Shown here: piece by piece, positions 1-5,633 of the stretch
Layout: the number at the start of each line of letters is the position of its first letter
Numbering within the stretch: the first letter of the stretch is position 1
NCBI GenBank assembly: GCA_031404455.1
Contig: JANNHP010000382.1
Coordinates: 1 to 5,633 of the forward strand
Origin: JANNHP01 sp031404455
Lineage (GTDB): Bacteria > Planctomycetota > JAJSAM01 > JAJVHW01
Length of the DNA: 5,633 nucleotides
Direction: 5' to 3'
Program-made: the position numbers and the translations under genes
Notes under the pieces: model-generated
What the model was told of the DNA's origin: nothing
The model's input: only the letters and a program-made list of their open reading frames with translations
Databases searched by the model: none

Positions 1-1227
1 CGGATGCTCGTGGAGGAGGAGACGTCGACGCTCCTCGCCGCCGAGGCCGGGCGCTATGCGCTCGCCACCGCCGACGACGCAGCCGCCGCGCGACTCCTCG
101 CGGCGTCGGGGATCGTCGCGAAGCCGCATCCCGCGGGCGGACTCGAGGCGTCGCTCGGCGAGCGGCGTCCCGGCGACGTCGCGCGCGATCTCGTGACGAG
201 CGGAGTCGAGCTGCGGACGTGGGCGCCGCGGCAGGCGTCGCTGGAGGAGATCTACCTCCGTTTCGCCCAGGGCGGCGAAACGGGTATCGAGCGAGGCAAG
301 ATCCAGGACGAGATCCGTCTCGGTTCTCCGAGCGAACGTCTCGCGCCGTCCGTGCCGGTGATCCGGACGATGGCGTACGAGCTTCGTCGCTGGACGTCGT
401 CCGCGGCCGTGCCAGCGCTCCTCGCCTTCCCCGCGCTCTTCGCGATCGGCGCCGTCTGGAGCCGTCACGGCGACGCGATGCGCGACGCGGGCGAGGTCCG
501 CGAGGGGACGCTCGCCACCGCGACCCGCGTGACAGCGTTCCAGGCGCTCGGCGACGGACTCGCGGCGTCGGTGCCGATCCTCCTCCTGATCGTCGCCGGT
601 CTCGCGAGCCAGTCGCTCGCAGGCGAGGAGTCGCGCGGGACGCTGCGGAACGTGCTGCTCCGTCCGGTCACGCGGCTCGGCCTCGCGACGGGCAAGTTCA
701 TGGCGCTGTTCGTGGCGGCGCTCGCGGGTTTCGTCGTCGTCACCGTCGTAGCGGCAGCGGCCTCGGCGTACTGGTTCGACTTCAAGGACTTCGGCGAGAT
801 CCTCCCGAACGGCCAGTTCTGGGGAGACGAGGGCGGCCGCGCGGAGCTGATGTGGCCCGCGCTGCGGTCCACGCTCGCGATGCTGCTGCCGGTCCTCGCG
901 TCGTTTGCCGGGATCGGCCTCCTCGCCGGTTCGCTGGCGCGCAGCGGCGCGACGGGCCTCTCGCTCGCGCTCGGCGGCATTGCGTCGATCCTGGCGCTCT
1001 CAGTCGTGGCGAGCGCCTTCCATCTCGACGGGTGGCTCGCGACCGCGCACGCGCCCTGGTCGCGTCTCGGCGACGACTCGGTCGTCCGTCTCTACGCCGA
1101 CACCACGGGCGTCGTGAGCAACCCCCGCGACCCGCACGCCGGCCTGCACTTCGTCGTCCCGCTCGCGTGGACCGTGCTGACGTTCGCTCTGGCGGCCATG
1201 ATCCTGCGCAAGAGGTCGATCCGATGA
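1..1227 (+). CDS. ABC-2 type exporter, ATPase-permease fusion (5' partial)
   Basis: This is the C-terminal part of an ABC exporter; the frame is open to the left edge, so the gene begins outside the window. Residues are numbered from the Met codon at position 4, which is probably internal. Residues 1-90 look like the tail that follows the ATPase core of ABC-2 exporters: an LVEEETSTLLA segment, then a small alpha/beta region ending in APRQASLEEIYLRFAQGG, the usual last element of such ATPases. Walker A, Walker B and signature motifs would lie upstream. After a hydrophilic linker (about 91-117) comes a six-helix permease, with hydrophobic segments near 134-152, 186-206, 232-256, 287-310, 317-338 and 382-400. 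The cytoplasmic loop 207-231 carries GEESRGTLRNVLLRPVTR followed by GK, the family's typical pattern, and the C-terminus RKRSIR fits positive-inside topology. No stop separates the two parts, so they are fused. Substrate unknown. The stop overlaps the next gene's start (ATGA). Confidence 0.88.
   Translation, partial: RMLVEEETSTLLAAEAGRYALATADDAAAARLLAASGIVAKPHPAGGLEASLGERRPGDVARDLVTSGVELRTWAPRQASLEEIYLRFAQGGETGIERGKIQDEIRLGSPSERLAPSVPVIRTMAYELRRWTSSAAVPALLAFPALFAIGAVWSRHGDAMRDAGEVREGTLATATRVTAFQALGDGLAASVPILLLIVAGLASQSLAGEESRGTLRNVLLRPVTRLGLATGKFMALFVAALAGFVVVTVVAAAASAYWFDFKDFGEILPNGQFWGDEGGRAELMWPALRSTLAMLLPVLASFAGIGLLAGSLARSGATGLSLALGGIASILALSVVASAFHLDGWLATAHAPWSRLGDDSVVRLYADTTGVVSNPRDPHAGLHFVVPLAWTVLTFALAAMILRKRSIR
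1211..1216 (+). promoter_or_regulatory. Ribosome binding site of the PDZ lipoprotein gene
   Basis: AGAGGT lies 7 bases before the ATG at 1224, inside the last codons of the exporter gene. It supports this ATG, which also places a signal peptide and lipobox directly at the N-terminus. The alternative of a much earlier start in the same frame would bury the signal peptide. Confidence 0.6.
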
Positions 1228-2204
1228 GACTCGCCATCCTCGCCGTTCCGCTCGCGCTCGCGGGCTGCTCGTCCCTCATCCCGCGCGAGTTGCCGGAGAA
1301 ACGTCCGCCGCTCGCCGACATGGACGAGCCGCTGGAACTCGCGCAGGAGCCGAAGGACGAGGCCGAGCGCGTGAAGCTCCCGCTCGGCGGGTTCACGGGG
1401 CTCTACGTGGCCGACGCGCGCAAGACGCTCGACGAAATGGAGGGCGACGCCGCGGGCGTGCGCGTGGCGCGCATCGTCGAGAATTCGCCCGGCGACGCCG
1501 CGGGCATCGAGGAGGGCGACCTCCTCGTCGAAGCGACCGACGCCGCGGGCGCGCGGCACGAGCTCTCGTACCCGAGTCAGTGGCGCGCGCTCGAACTCGC
1601 GGCGGCGCCGGGCACCACGATCCGCGTCGTCATCGACCGAGGCGGCGCCGAGACGCGCACCGACGTCGGCGTCGTCGCGCGGGTCCGCGCGACCGAGCGA
1701 CTGGAGCCGGTTCGCCTGCGCGAGGAGACGAAAGTCGGCATCGTGCTGCGCTCCGCGACCGAGGTCGAGGCGCGCGCCGCGGGACTCGGACCGGGCGGCG
1801 GCGCGGTCGTCGTCGGTCTCTCGGGCGGGAGTCCGTGGCGCACGGCGGGGCTGCGCTTCGGCGACCTGCTCACTTCGGTCGGCGGGACCGAGATCGCGCA
1901 CCCGCAGGCCGTCCTCGACGCGATCCGCGCGTCGGCGCCGGGCGACGTCCTCGACGTCGAATTCGTCCGCGACGGGAAGAAGGAGACGATCGAGGCACCC
2001 GTGTCCCGCCGCGCGAGCGAGGTCTCGCACGTCAACCTGCCGGTGATCTTCAGCTACGACGCGGAGCGCGGCGACACCGAGTGGTCGGCGATCCTCGGCC
2101 TCGTGAACTACCGCTCGACGATCGCGGCATGGCAGTTGCGCCTCCTCTGGCTGATCAAGCTCGGCGGCGGCGACGCCGACCGGCTCGTCGAGGTGACGAA
2201 GTGA
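1224..2204 (+). CDS. Double-PDZ-domain lipoprotein
   Basis: The 326-residue product begins with a short lipoprotein signal peptide ending in the lipobox LAGC, with Cys15 as the expected lipidated residue followed by Ser. It is therefore an envelope lipoprotein, probably facing the periplasm. A charged, Pro/Glu-rich stretch (about 18-52) serves as a tether. PDZ domain 1 spans about 54-157 and shows the SPGDAAGIEEGDLLVEA pattern at 88-104, typical of bacterial PDZ domains. PDZ domain 2 spans about 168-260, with GSPWRTAGLRFGDLLTSVGG at 202-221 and the AIRASAPGDVLDVEFVRDGK segment at 233-252. No protease catalytic domain is present, so this is not a DegP/HtrA or CtpA enzyme; a scaffold or peptide-binding role is inferred. 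The last 64 residues form a separate module with LPVIFSYDAERGD and QLRLLWLIKLGGGD that I do not recognise. The start overlaps the exporter stop by 4 bases, suggesting translational coupling and perhaps a partnership with the transporter. Confidence 0.9.
   Translation: MRLAILAVPLALAGCSSLIPRELPEKRPPLADMDEPLELAQEPKDEAERVKLPLGGFTGLYVADARKTLDEMEGDAAGVRVARIVENSPGDAAGIEEGDLLVEATDAAGARHELSYPSQWRALELAAAPGTTIRVVIDRGGAETRTDVGVVARVRATERLEPVRLREETKVGIVLRSATEVEARAAGLGPGGGAVVVGLSGGSPWRTAGLRFGDLLTSVGGTEIAHPQAVLDAIRASAPGDVLDVEFVRDGKKETIEAPVSRRASEVSHVNLPVIFSYDAERGDTEWSAILGLVNYRSTIAAWQLRLLWLIKLGGGDADRLVEVTK
2190..2196 (+). promoter_or_regulatory. Ribosome binding site deciding the start of the first propeller gene
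   Basis: GAGGTGA within the end of the PDZ lipoprotein gene is 10 bases from the ATG at 2207 and only 4 bases from an in-frame GTG at 2201. The spacing favours ATG 2207. The GTG alternative would add only Val-Arg to the protein and would not change the signal peptide meaningfully. Confidence 0.5.
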
Positions 2205-2206
2205 GG

Positions 2207-3814
2207 ATGCGTCTCCACAGGTGGACGGTCGGCGCGGCCGCGGCGCTCGCGATCGCGGGCGGCGCGTCCGCGGAACCGAAGCCGTTCGGCACGGTGACCA
2301 CCGTGCAACTCGCGAAGGGCAGGTCGGCGCACGCCGTTGTCCTCGCCGACGTGGACGGAGACGGCCGGGAGGACCTCGTCATCTCCGCGAGCCGCCGCGG
2401 CAAGCGCGCGGAGCGCTCGATCGAGATCCACCTCCGGCGCGCGACGGGCGACGTGTTCGTCGCCGGGCCCGACGTCACGGTCGACCTGCCCGAGGACGTC
2501 GTCGCGTTCGCCGTCGGCGACGTCCACGAGGACGCGGGCGCGGAACTCGTGCTCTTCTCGTCGTCGGGTGCCTTCGCGTGGCGGCCGAAGGGCCCCGAGG
2601 ACGCGCGCTTCGTCCGTCTCGCGACGGGTTCGTTCCTCTGGCAGTTCCCCGACCCGCGCGAGGCGTTCGCGTGGGAGGGCGGCGTCCGCGACGTCGACGG
2701 CGACGGTCTCGCCGACGTCGTGACGCCCGAGCCCGACGGCTGGCGCATCGCGCTCCAGCGCCGCGCGGCGGACGGCAAGGCGAGCTTCCCGTCCGTCTCG
2801 GCGCCGCGCGTCCCCGAGGACTCGCGCGACTCGTCGGACCAGCCGATGGGCGCGAAGAAGATCGAGGCGAAGTCCACGCGCAAGGAGATCCGCGTCTCGA
2901 TCACGGTCGGCGGCGACGACGACTCGGGCGCGCCGCGCGAACTCGTGGACGTGGCCGAGAGCGTGGCCGCGCCGCAGTTCGCAGACTTCGACGGCGACGG
3001 CCGCGTCGATCTCATCGCGCAGTCGAGCCACGAGTTCCACGTGTGGCTCCAGTCCGAGGGCGGTTCCTTCCGCGAAGCGCCGGACGCGCGGTTCGATCTC
3101 CCCGTCGTCGCGGACCGCGAGCGGCGTCTCGACGTCTCCTACTCGGCGCTCGTCGCGGACATCGACGGCGACCAGCGCGCCGACGCCGTGATGCTCGCGG
3201 GCGACAAGCGCTCCGACGACGTGCGCACGCAGGTGCTCGTCTACGTGCAGGGCAAGGGCGGCGCGCCGGATCCCAAGTCGCCGCTCTTCGGCGCGAAGGG
3301 GCTGCCCGCTCAGCTCCTCAGGATCGGCGGGTTCGCCGGATCGCCGCAACTCGTCGACGTGGACGGCGACGGCCGCCGCGACCTCGTCGTCGGATCGGTC
3401 CGCCTCGACGGCGCCCTCGACATGGCGCGCGTCGCGGGCAGCGGCAAGCTCGACGCCGAGATCTACGTCTACAGAAACCGCGGCGCGGCGTTCTCGGACA
3501 AGCCCGACCTCACGTTCGAGCTCTCGATGAAGCCCGACGGCCTGCGCAAGTCGAAGAGCGAGATGACCGCACGCTTCATCGGCGACGTCACCGGCGACCG
3601 CGTGCGCGACTTCCTTCTGCGCGACGAACCGGAGCACCTCGCCGTCCGCATGACGCGGCGCTCGGGCGACACGCTCACGGTGGTCGAGAAGCCGCTCTGG
3701 GAGATGCACGTCGCCGCGGACGCGAAGATGTCGCTGCGCGAGAGCCCGCGCGGCGGGCCGCCGGAGATCCTCGTCCTCGAGGACGCTCAGGTGCTGCACG
3801 TGAGGTTCCCGTGA
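2207..3814 (+). CDS. Secreted FG-GAP/VCBS repeat beta-propeller protein (first paralogue)
   Basis: The 535-residue product has a Sec signal peptide: basic n-region MRLHRW, a hydrophobic Ala-rich core, and likely cleavage after ASA at residue 22. It lacks a lipobox, so it is periplasmic, outer-surface or released. The mature part consists of repeats with the calcium-binding loop of FG-GAP/VCBS proteins followed by a hydrophobic strand. Good loops start at D48 (DVDGDGRED), D162 (DVDGDGLAD), D260 (DFDGDGRVD), D318 (DIDGDQRAD) and D384 (DVDGDGRRD). Weaker ones are at D105 (DVHEDAGAE) and D460 (DVTGDRVRD). A final strand, PPEILVLEDAQVLHVRF (518-534), occupies an eighth position without the loop. 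This fits a seven- or eight-bladed propeller. A long insertion (about 180-250) containing KKIEAKSTRKEIRVSI and an acidic GGDDDSG lies between repeats 3 and 4. No enzyme motif is visible; binding of protein or glycan partners is a family-based guess. The start is 2 bases after the lipoprotein stop, and the next gene is a paralogue. Confidence 0.88.
   Translation: MRLHRWTVGAAAALAIAGGASAEPKPFGTVTTVQLAKGRSAHAVVLADVDGDGREDLVISASRRGKRAERSIEIHLRRATGDVFVAGPDVTVDLPEDVVAFAVGDVHEDAGAELVLFSSSGAFAWRPKGPEDARFVRLATGSFLWQFPDPREAFAWEGGVRDVDGDGLADVVTPEPDGWRIALQRRAADGKASFPSVSAPRVPEDSRDSSDQPMGAKKIEAKSTRKEIRVSITVGGDDDSGAPRELVDVAESVAAPQFADFDGDGRVDLIAQSSHEFHVWLQSEGGSFREAPDARFDLPVVADRERRLDVSYSALVADIDGDQRADAVMLAGDKRSDDVRTQVLVYVQGKGGAPDPKSPLFGAKGLPAQLLRIGGFAGSPQLVDVDGDGRRDLVVGSVRLDGALDMARVAGSGKLDAEIYVYRNRGAAFSDKPDLTFELSMKPDGLRKSKSEMTARFIGDVTGDRVRDFLLRDEPEHLAVRMTRRSGDTLTVVEKPLWEMHVAADAKMSLRESPRGGPPEILVLEDAQVLHVRFP
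3802..3806 (+). promoter_or_regulatory. Ribosome binding site of the second propeller gene
   Basis: GAGGT, 4 bases before the GTG at 3811, supports a GTG start overlapping the preceding stop as GTGA. The start is confirmed independently because a typical signal peptide follows immediately, and the first later ATG codon in the frame (residue 33) would remove it. Confidence 0.55.
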
Positions 3815-5496
3815 CGCGCCCAGCGCTCGCTGCGGCGCTCCTTGCCGCGCTCGTCGCCGTGGCGCCCGCCGCGGAGGACGAGCCGCGCACCGCCGCGGTC
3901 GCCGCAATGCTCGCGACCGGTTTCCCGCTCGCAGAGCAGCGTCTCGTGGACGTGGACAAGGACGGCCGCACCGACGTCCTCATCGTCGGGACGCGCGGCG
4001 AAGTGCGCGTCTGGCGTCACGACGCCGAGGCCCAGCGTCTCGCTGAGAAGCCCGCGGGCTCGCTCGTCCTGCGCTTCCCGGATCGCACGCTCCTCGCGGT
4101 GGCGGACCTCGTCGGCGGGGGAGCCGCGCCGCAACTCGTCGAGATGACGAAGGACGGCGTCTTCATCCACCGCGTGGACGCGGACGGCGCCTACTCCCGC
4201 GCCGGCGAGCAGGTCGCGCCCCGGACGAAGTTCCCGCTGCGCGTCGGGCGTCCGTCGTTCGCCGACATCGCCCGCGACGTCAATGGCGACGCGCGCCCCG
4301 ACCTCGTGCTGCCGCGCGGCGAGGAGTGCGACCTCTGGCTGAACGGCGGCCCGGACGCGCAGACGGGGCTGCCCGTCTTCACGAAGGCGGCGTCGATCCG
4401 CGTCCAGATGCACCGCGAGACGGCCGTGAAGGCCGACGCCCTCTCCGACGTGCTGGAGAGCTCCTTCCGCGTCCCGAACATCTCGATCACCGACGTGAAC
4501 GGCGACGCGCGGAGCGACCTCTACGTGGAGAACGGCAAGTCGCGCGCGTGGCACCTGCAGCGCGACGACGGCTCCTTCCCGGCGGAGCCCGACGTCACGC
4601 TCGACCTCAACATCTTCCGCGACACCACGGCCGAGGCGAGCGTCCAGCTCGGCAAGACGCTCGCGGGCGGCGACGACCAGCGCATCGAGACGCGCGACCT
4701 CGACGAGGACGGCATCCCGGACTACGTGATCGCGCACCGGCGCAAGGTCTGGGTCTTCCACGGAACCTCCGCCGGGCCGCAGTTCACGAACCCGTCCGAC
4801 ATCCTCCGCGTCGCCGACGACGTGACCGCGATGCTCCTCCTGCGCCTCGACGACGACGCCTTCCCCGATCTCATGCTCCTGCGCGTCCAGGTGCCGACGG
4901 TGGCGACGCTGCTCCGCGGTCTCTTCGCCGAGTGGGACGTCGAGATCGCGGCGCTCGGCTACGCGAACGAGGCGGGGAAGAAGTTTGCGACGACGCCGCA
5001 GTGGAAGGGCGACATCGACGTGCGGCTGCCGGCCATCCTCGGGATCATCAAGAACCCCGATGCGCTCGTCAAACGGCTCGAGGACGTGGCGAAGAAGTTC
5101 CGTCACACCGTGCCCGGCGACTTCGACGGCGACGGACGGCCCGACGTGGCGCTCCTCTCGGAGAAGGGCGGGCGCGTGGACCTCTTCACGTCTCGCGTCG
5201 CCGGGGCGTCCGACGACGACGGCGAACGCGCGGTCGGCGACGTCTTCTTCGGCGAGGAGGGGAAGGTCTGGGAGCTCGAGTCGGTCCTCGGCTGGCTCGG
5301 CGACATGGCCGAGCGCCAGGCCGCGCGCCACACCGGCGGCGGTGCCCCGTACGCGAGCGTGGACCTCCGCGGCGACGACTTCGAGCGCGTCGCCCTCGAC
5401 GCCGCCGACCTCGACGGCGACGGGCGGAGCGAACTGGTCATCGCGTACGACCGGGGCGGTGTCGAGGGCGTGATCGACGTGGTCCGCGTGGAGTAG
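3811..5496 (+). CDS. Secreted FG-GAP/VCBS repeat beta-propeller protein (second paralogue)
   Basis: The 561-residue product starts at GTG, overlapping the previous stop by 4 bases. Its N-terminus is a signal peptide with an Ala/Leu core and cleavage near APA-AED (residues 20-22); there is no lipobox. Eight repeat positions are visible: D47 (DVDKDGRTD), a degenerate one near D99 (DLVGGGAAPQLVEM), D156 (DVNGDARPD), D228 (DVNGDARSD), D296 (DLDEDGIPD), 345-353 (RLDDDAFPD, first Asp replaced by Arg), D437 (DFDGDGRPD) and D533 (DLDGDGRSE). These are calcium-binding FG-GAP/VCBS-type loops, suggesting an eight-repeat propeller. Order, the degenerate second repeat and segments such as WHLQRDDGSFPAEPD (247-261; compare VWLQSEGGSFREAPD in the preceding protein) show that the two genes are paralogues. 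Two inserts stand out: 358-436, with a probable helix NPDALVKRLEDVAKKF, and about 480-512, with WELESVLGWLGDMAERQ. No catalytic motif is recognised; the function is unknown, probably extracytoplasmic binding or scaffolding. Confidence 0.88.
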   Translation: MTRPALAAALLAALVAVAPAAEDEPRTAAVAAMLATGFPLAEQRLVDVDKDGRTDVLIVGTRGEVRVWRHDAEAQRLAEKPAGSLVLRFPDRTLLAVADLVGGGAAPQLVEMTKDGVFIHRVDADGAYSRAGEQVAPRTKFPLRVGRPSFADIARDVNGDARPDLVLPRGEECDLWLNGGPDAQTGLPVFTKAASIRVQMHRETAVKADALSDVLESSFRVPNISITDVNGDARSDLYVENGKSRAWHLQRDDGSFPAEPDVTLDLNIFRDTTAEASVQLGKTLAGGDDQRIETRDLDEDGIPDYVIAHRRKVWVFHGTSAGPQFTNPSDILRVADDVTAMLLLRLDDDAFPDLMLLRVQVPTVATLLRGLFAEWDVEIAALGYANEAGKKFATTPQWKGDIDVRLPAILGIIKNPDALVKRLEDVAKKFRHTVPGDFDGDGRPDVALLSEKGGRVDLFTSRVAGASDDDGERAVGDVFFGEEGKVWELESVLGWLGDMAERQAARHTGGGAPYASVDLRGDDFERVALDAADLDGDGRSELVIAYDRGGVEGVIDVVRVE

Positions 5497-5543
5497 GGGA
5501 CGGCGCAGGTTGGCAGCGGGCGACGGGTCACACCCTCTCTCGG

Positions 5544-5633
5544 TAGGGGCGGACCCCCGTGTCCGCCCTGGTGGAGACCGGCAAACACGTTCATCGTGGA
5601 AGCGACGAGGGCGGACACGGGGGTCCGCCCCTA
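5544..5633. repeat. Perfect 26-base inverted repeat with hairpin arms (REP/BIME-like or MITE-like)
   Basis: The arm 5544-5569 (TAGGGGCGGACCCCCGTGTC then CGCCCT) is exactly reverse-complementary to 5608-5633, separated by 38 bases of ordinary-looking sequence. Each arm also folds on itself: GGGCGGAC pairs with GTCCGCCC around a 6-base loop (5547-5554 with 5561-5568; 5609-5616 with 5623-5630). The second arm reaches the last base, so the element may continue. Two facing palindromic units behind a gene resemble dispersed intergenic REP/BIME-type repeats; terminal inverted repeats beginning with TA could alternatively indicate a small non-autonomous transposon remnant. It sits 47 bases after the second propeller stop and could also stop transcription or protect the mRNA end, although no T-tract is visible within the window. 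Confidence 0.85.

Noticed and set aside
219..1223. Upstream extension of the PDZ lipoprotein frame
   Set aside because: It overlaps the exporter gene, is extremely Arg-rich, and would bury the lipobox. The start at 1224 with a ribosome binding site and signal peptide is clearly better.
1224..2204. HtrA/DegP-like or C-terminal-processing protease
   Set aside because: Only PDZ domains are present. There is no trypsin-like or Ser/Lys protease domain, and the length is used up by two PDZ domains, a tether and a short tail.
2108..3907. Long open frame on the minus strand (599 codons) opposite the first propeller gene
   Set aside because: Its product is dominated by Arg, Ala, Val and Asp and mirrors the repeated GAC/GTC/GGC codons of the + strand gene. 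There is no signal peptide or domain, and the + strand frame has repeats, a signal peptide and coupled starts. It is a high-GC shadow.
3787..5331. Long open frame on the minus strand (514 codons) opposite the second propeller gene
   Set aside because: Same low-complexity shadow composition, with no recognisable domain and no plausible promoter or start context, while the + strand gene is well supported.
2346..5426. Recurring near-identical DNA motifs such as GACGTGGACGGCGACGG
   Set aside because: They are spaced irregularly and in frame, and encode the DxDGDG loops of the propeller repeats. They are protein repeats, not a CRISPR array or a DNA-level repeat array.
5497..5543. Short stretch between the last stop codon and the inverted repeat
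   Set aside because: Examined for a promoter, RNA gene or small reading frame; nothing convincing was seen.
5103..5618. Possible minus-strand gene beginning in the region after the operon
   Set aside because: Almost all of it overlaps the second propeller gene, its start lies inside the inverted repeat, and the translation shows no domain.

Overview
The window is very GC-rich bacterial DNA (roughly 70% by eye) and almost completely coding on the + strand. Four genes run head to tail with almost no space between them: the 3' part of an ABC-2 type exporter gene, a lipoprotein with two PDZ domains, and two consecutive secreted FG-GAP/VCBS-type beta-propeller proteins. The joins are a 4-base ATGA overlap, a 2-base gap and a 4-base GTGA overlap, so this looks like one transcript with coupled translation. 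A lipobox, Sec signal peptides and a periplasmic PDZ protein point to a Gram-negative (diderm) cell. The abundance of FG-GAP repeats and the very high GC resemble Planctomycetota or Myxococcota-type genomes, but no marker gene fixes the lineage.

Layout: 1-1227 is the 3' part of a protein, open at the left edge, that joins the C-terminal tail of an ABC ATPase to a six-helix ABC-2 permease in one reading frame. 1224-2204 is the double-PDZ lipoprotein with an unrecognised C-terminal module. 2207-3814 and 3811-5496 are two diverged paralogues. Each has eight recognisable repeat positions, most carrying a calcium-binding DxDGDGxxD-type loop. 5497-5633 is non-coding and contains a perfect 26-base inverted repeat around a 38-base spacer; the second arm runs to the last base of the window, and each arm is itself a small hairpin.

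The likely common theme is the cell envelope: an ATP-driven membrane transporter, a membrane-anchored PDZ protein and two exported propeller proteins made together. What the transporter moves, and whether the exported proteins work with it, cannot be read from the sequence. The most notable items are the ATPase-permease fusion, the linked paralogous propeller pair with matching degenerate repeats, the unrecognised lipoprotein tail, and the nested palindromic repeat behind the operon.
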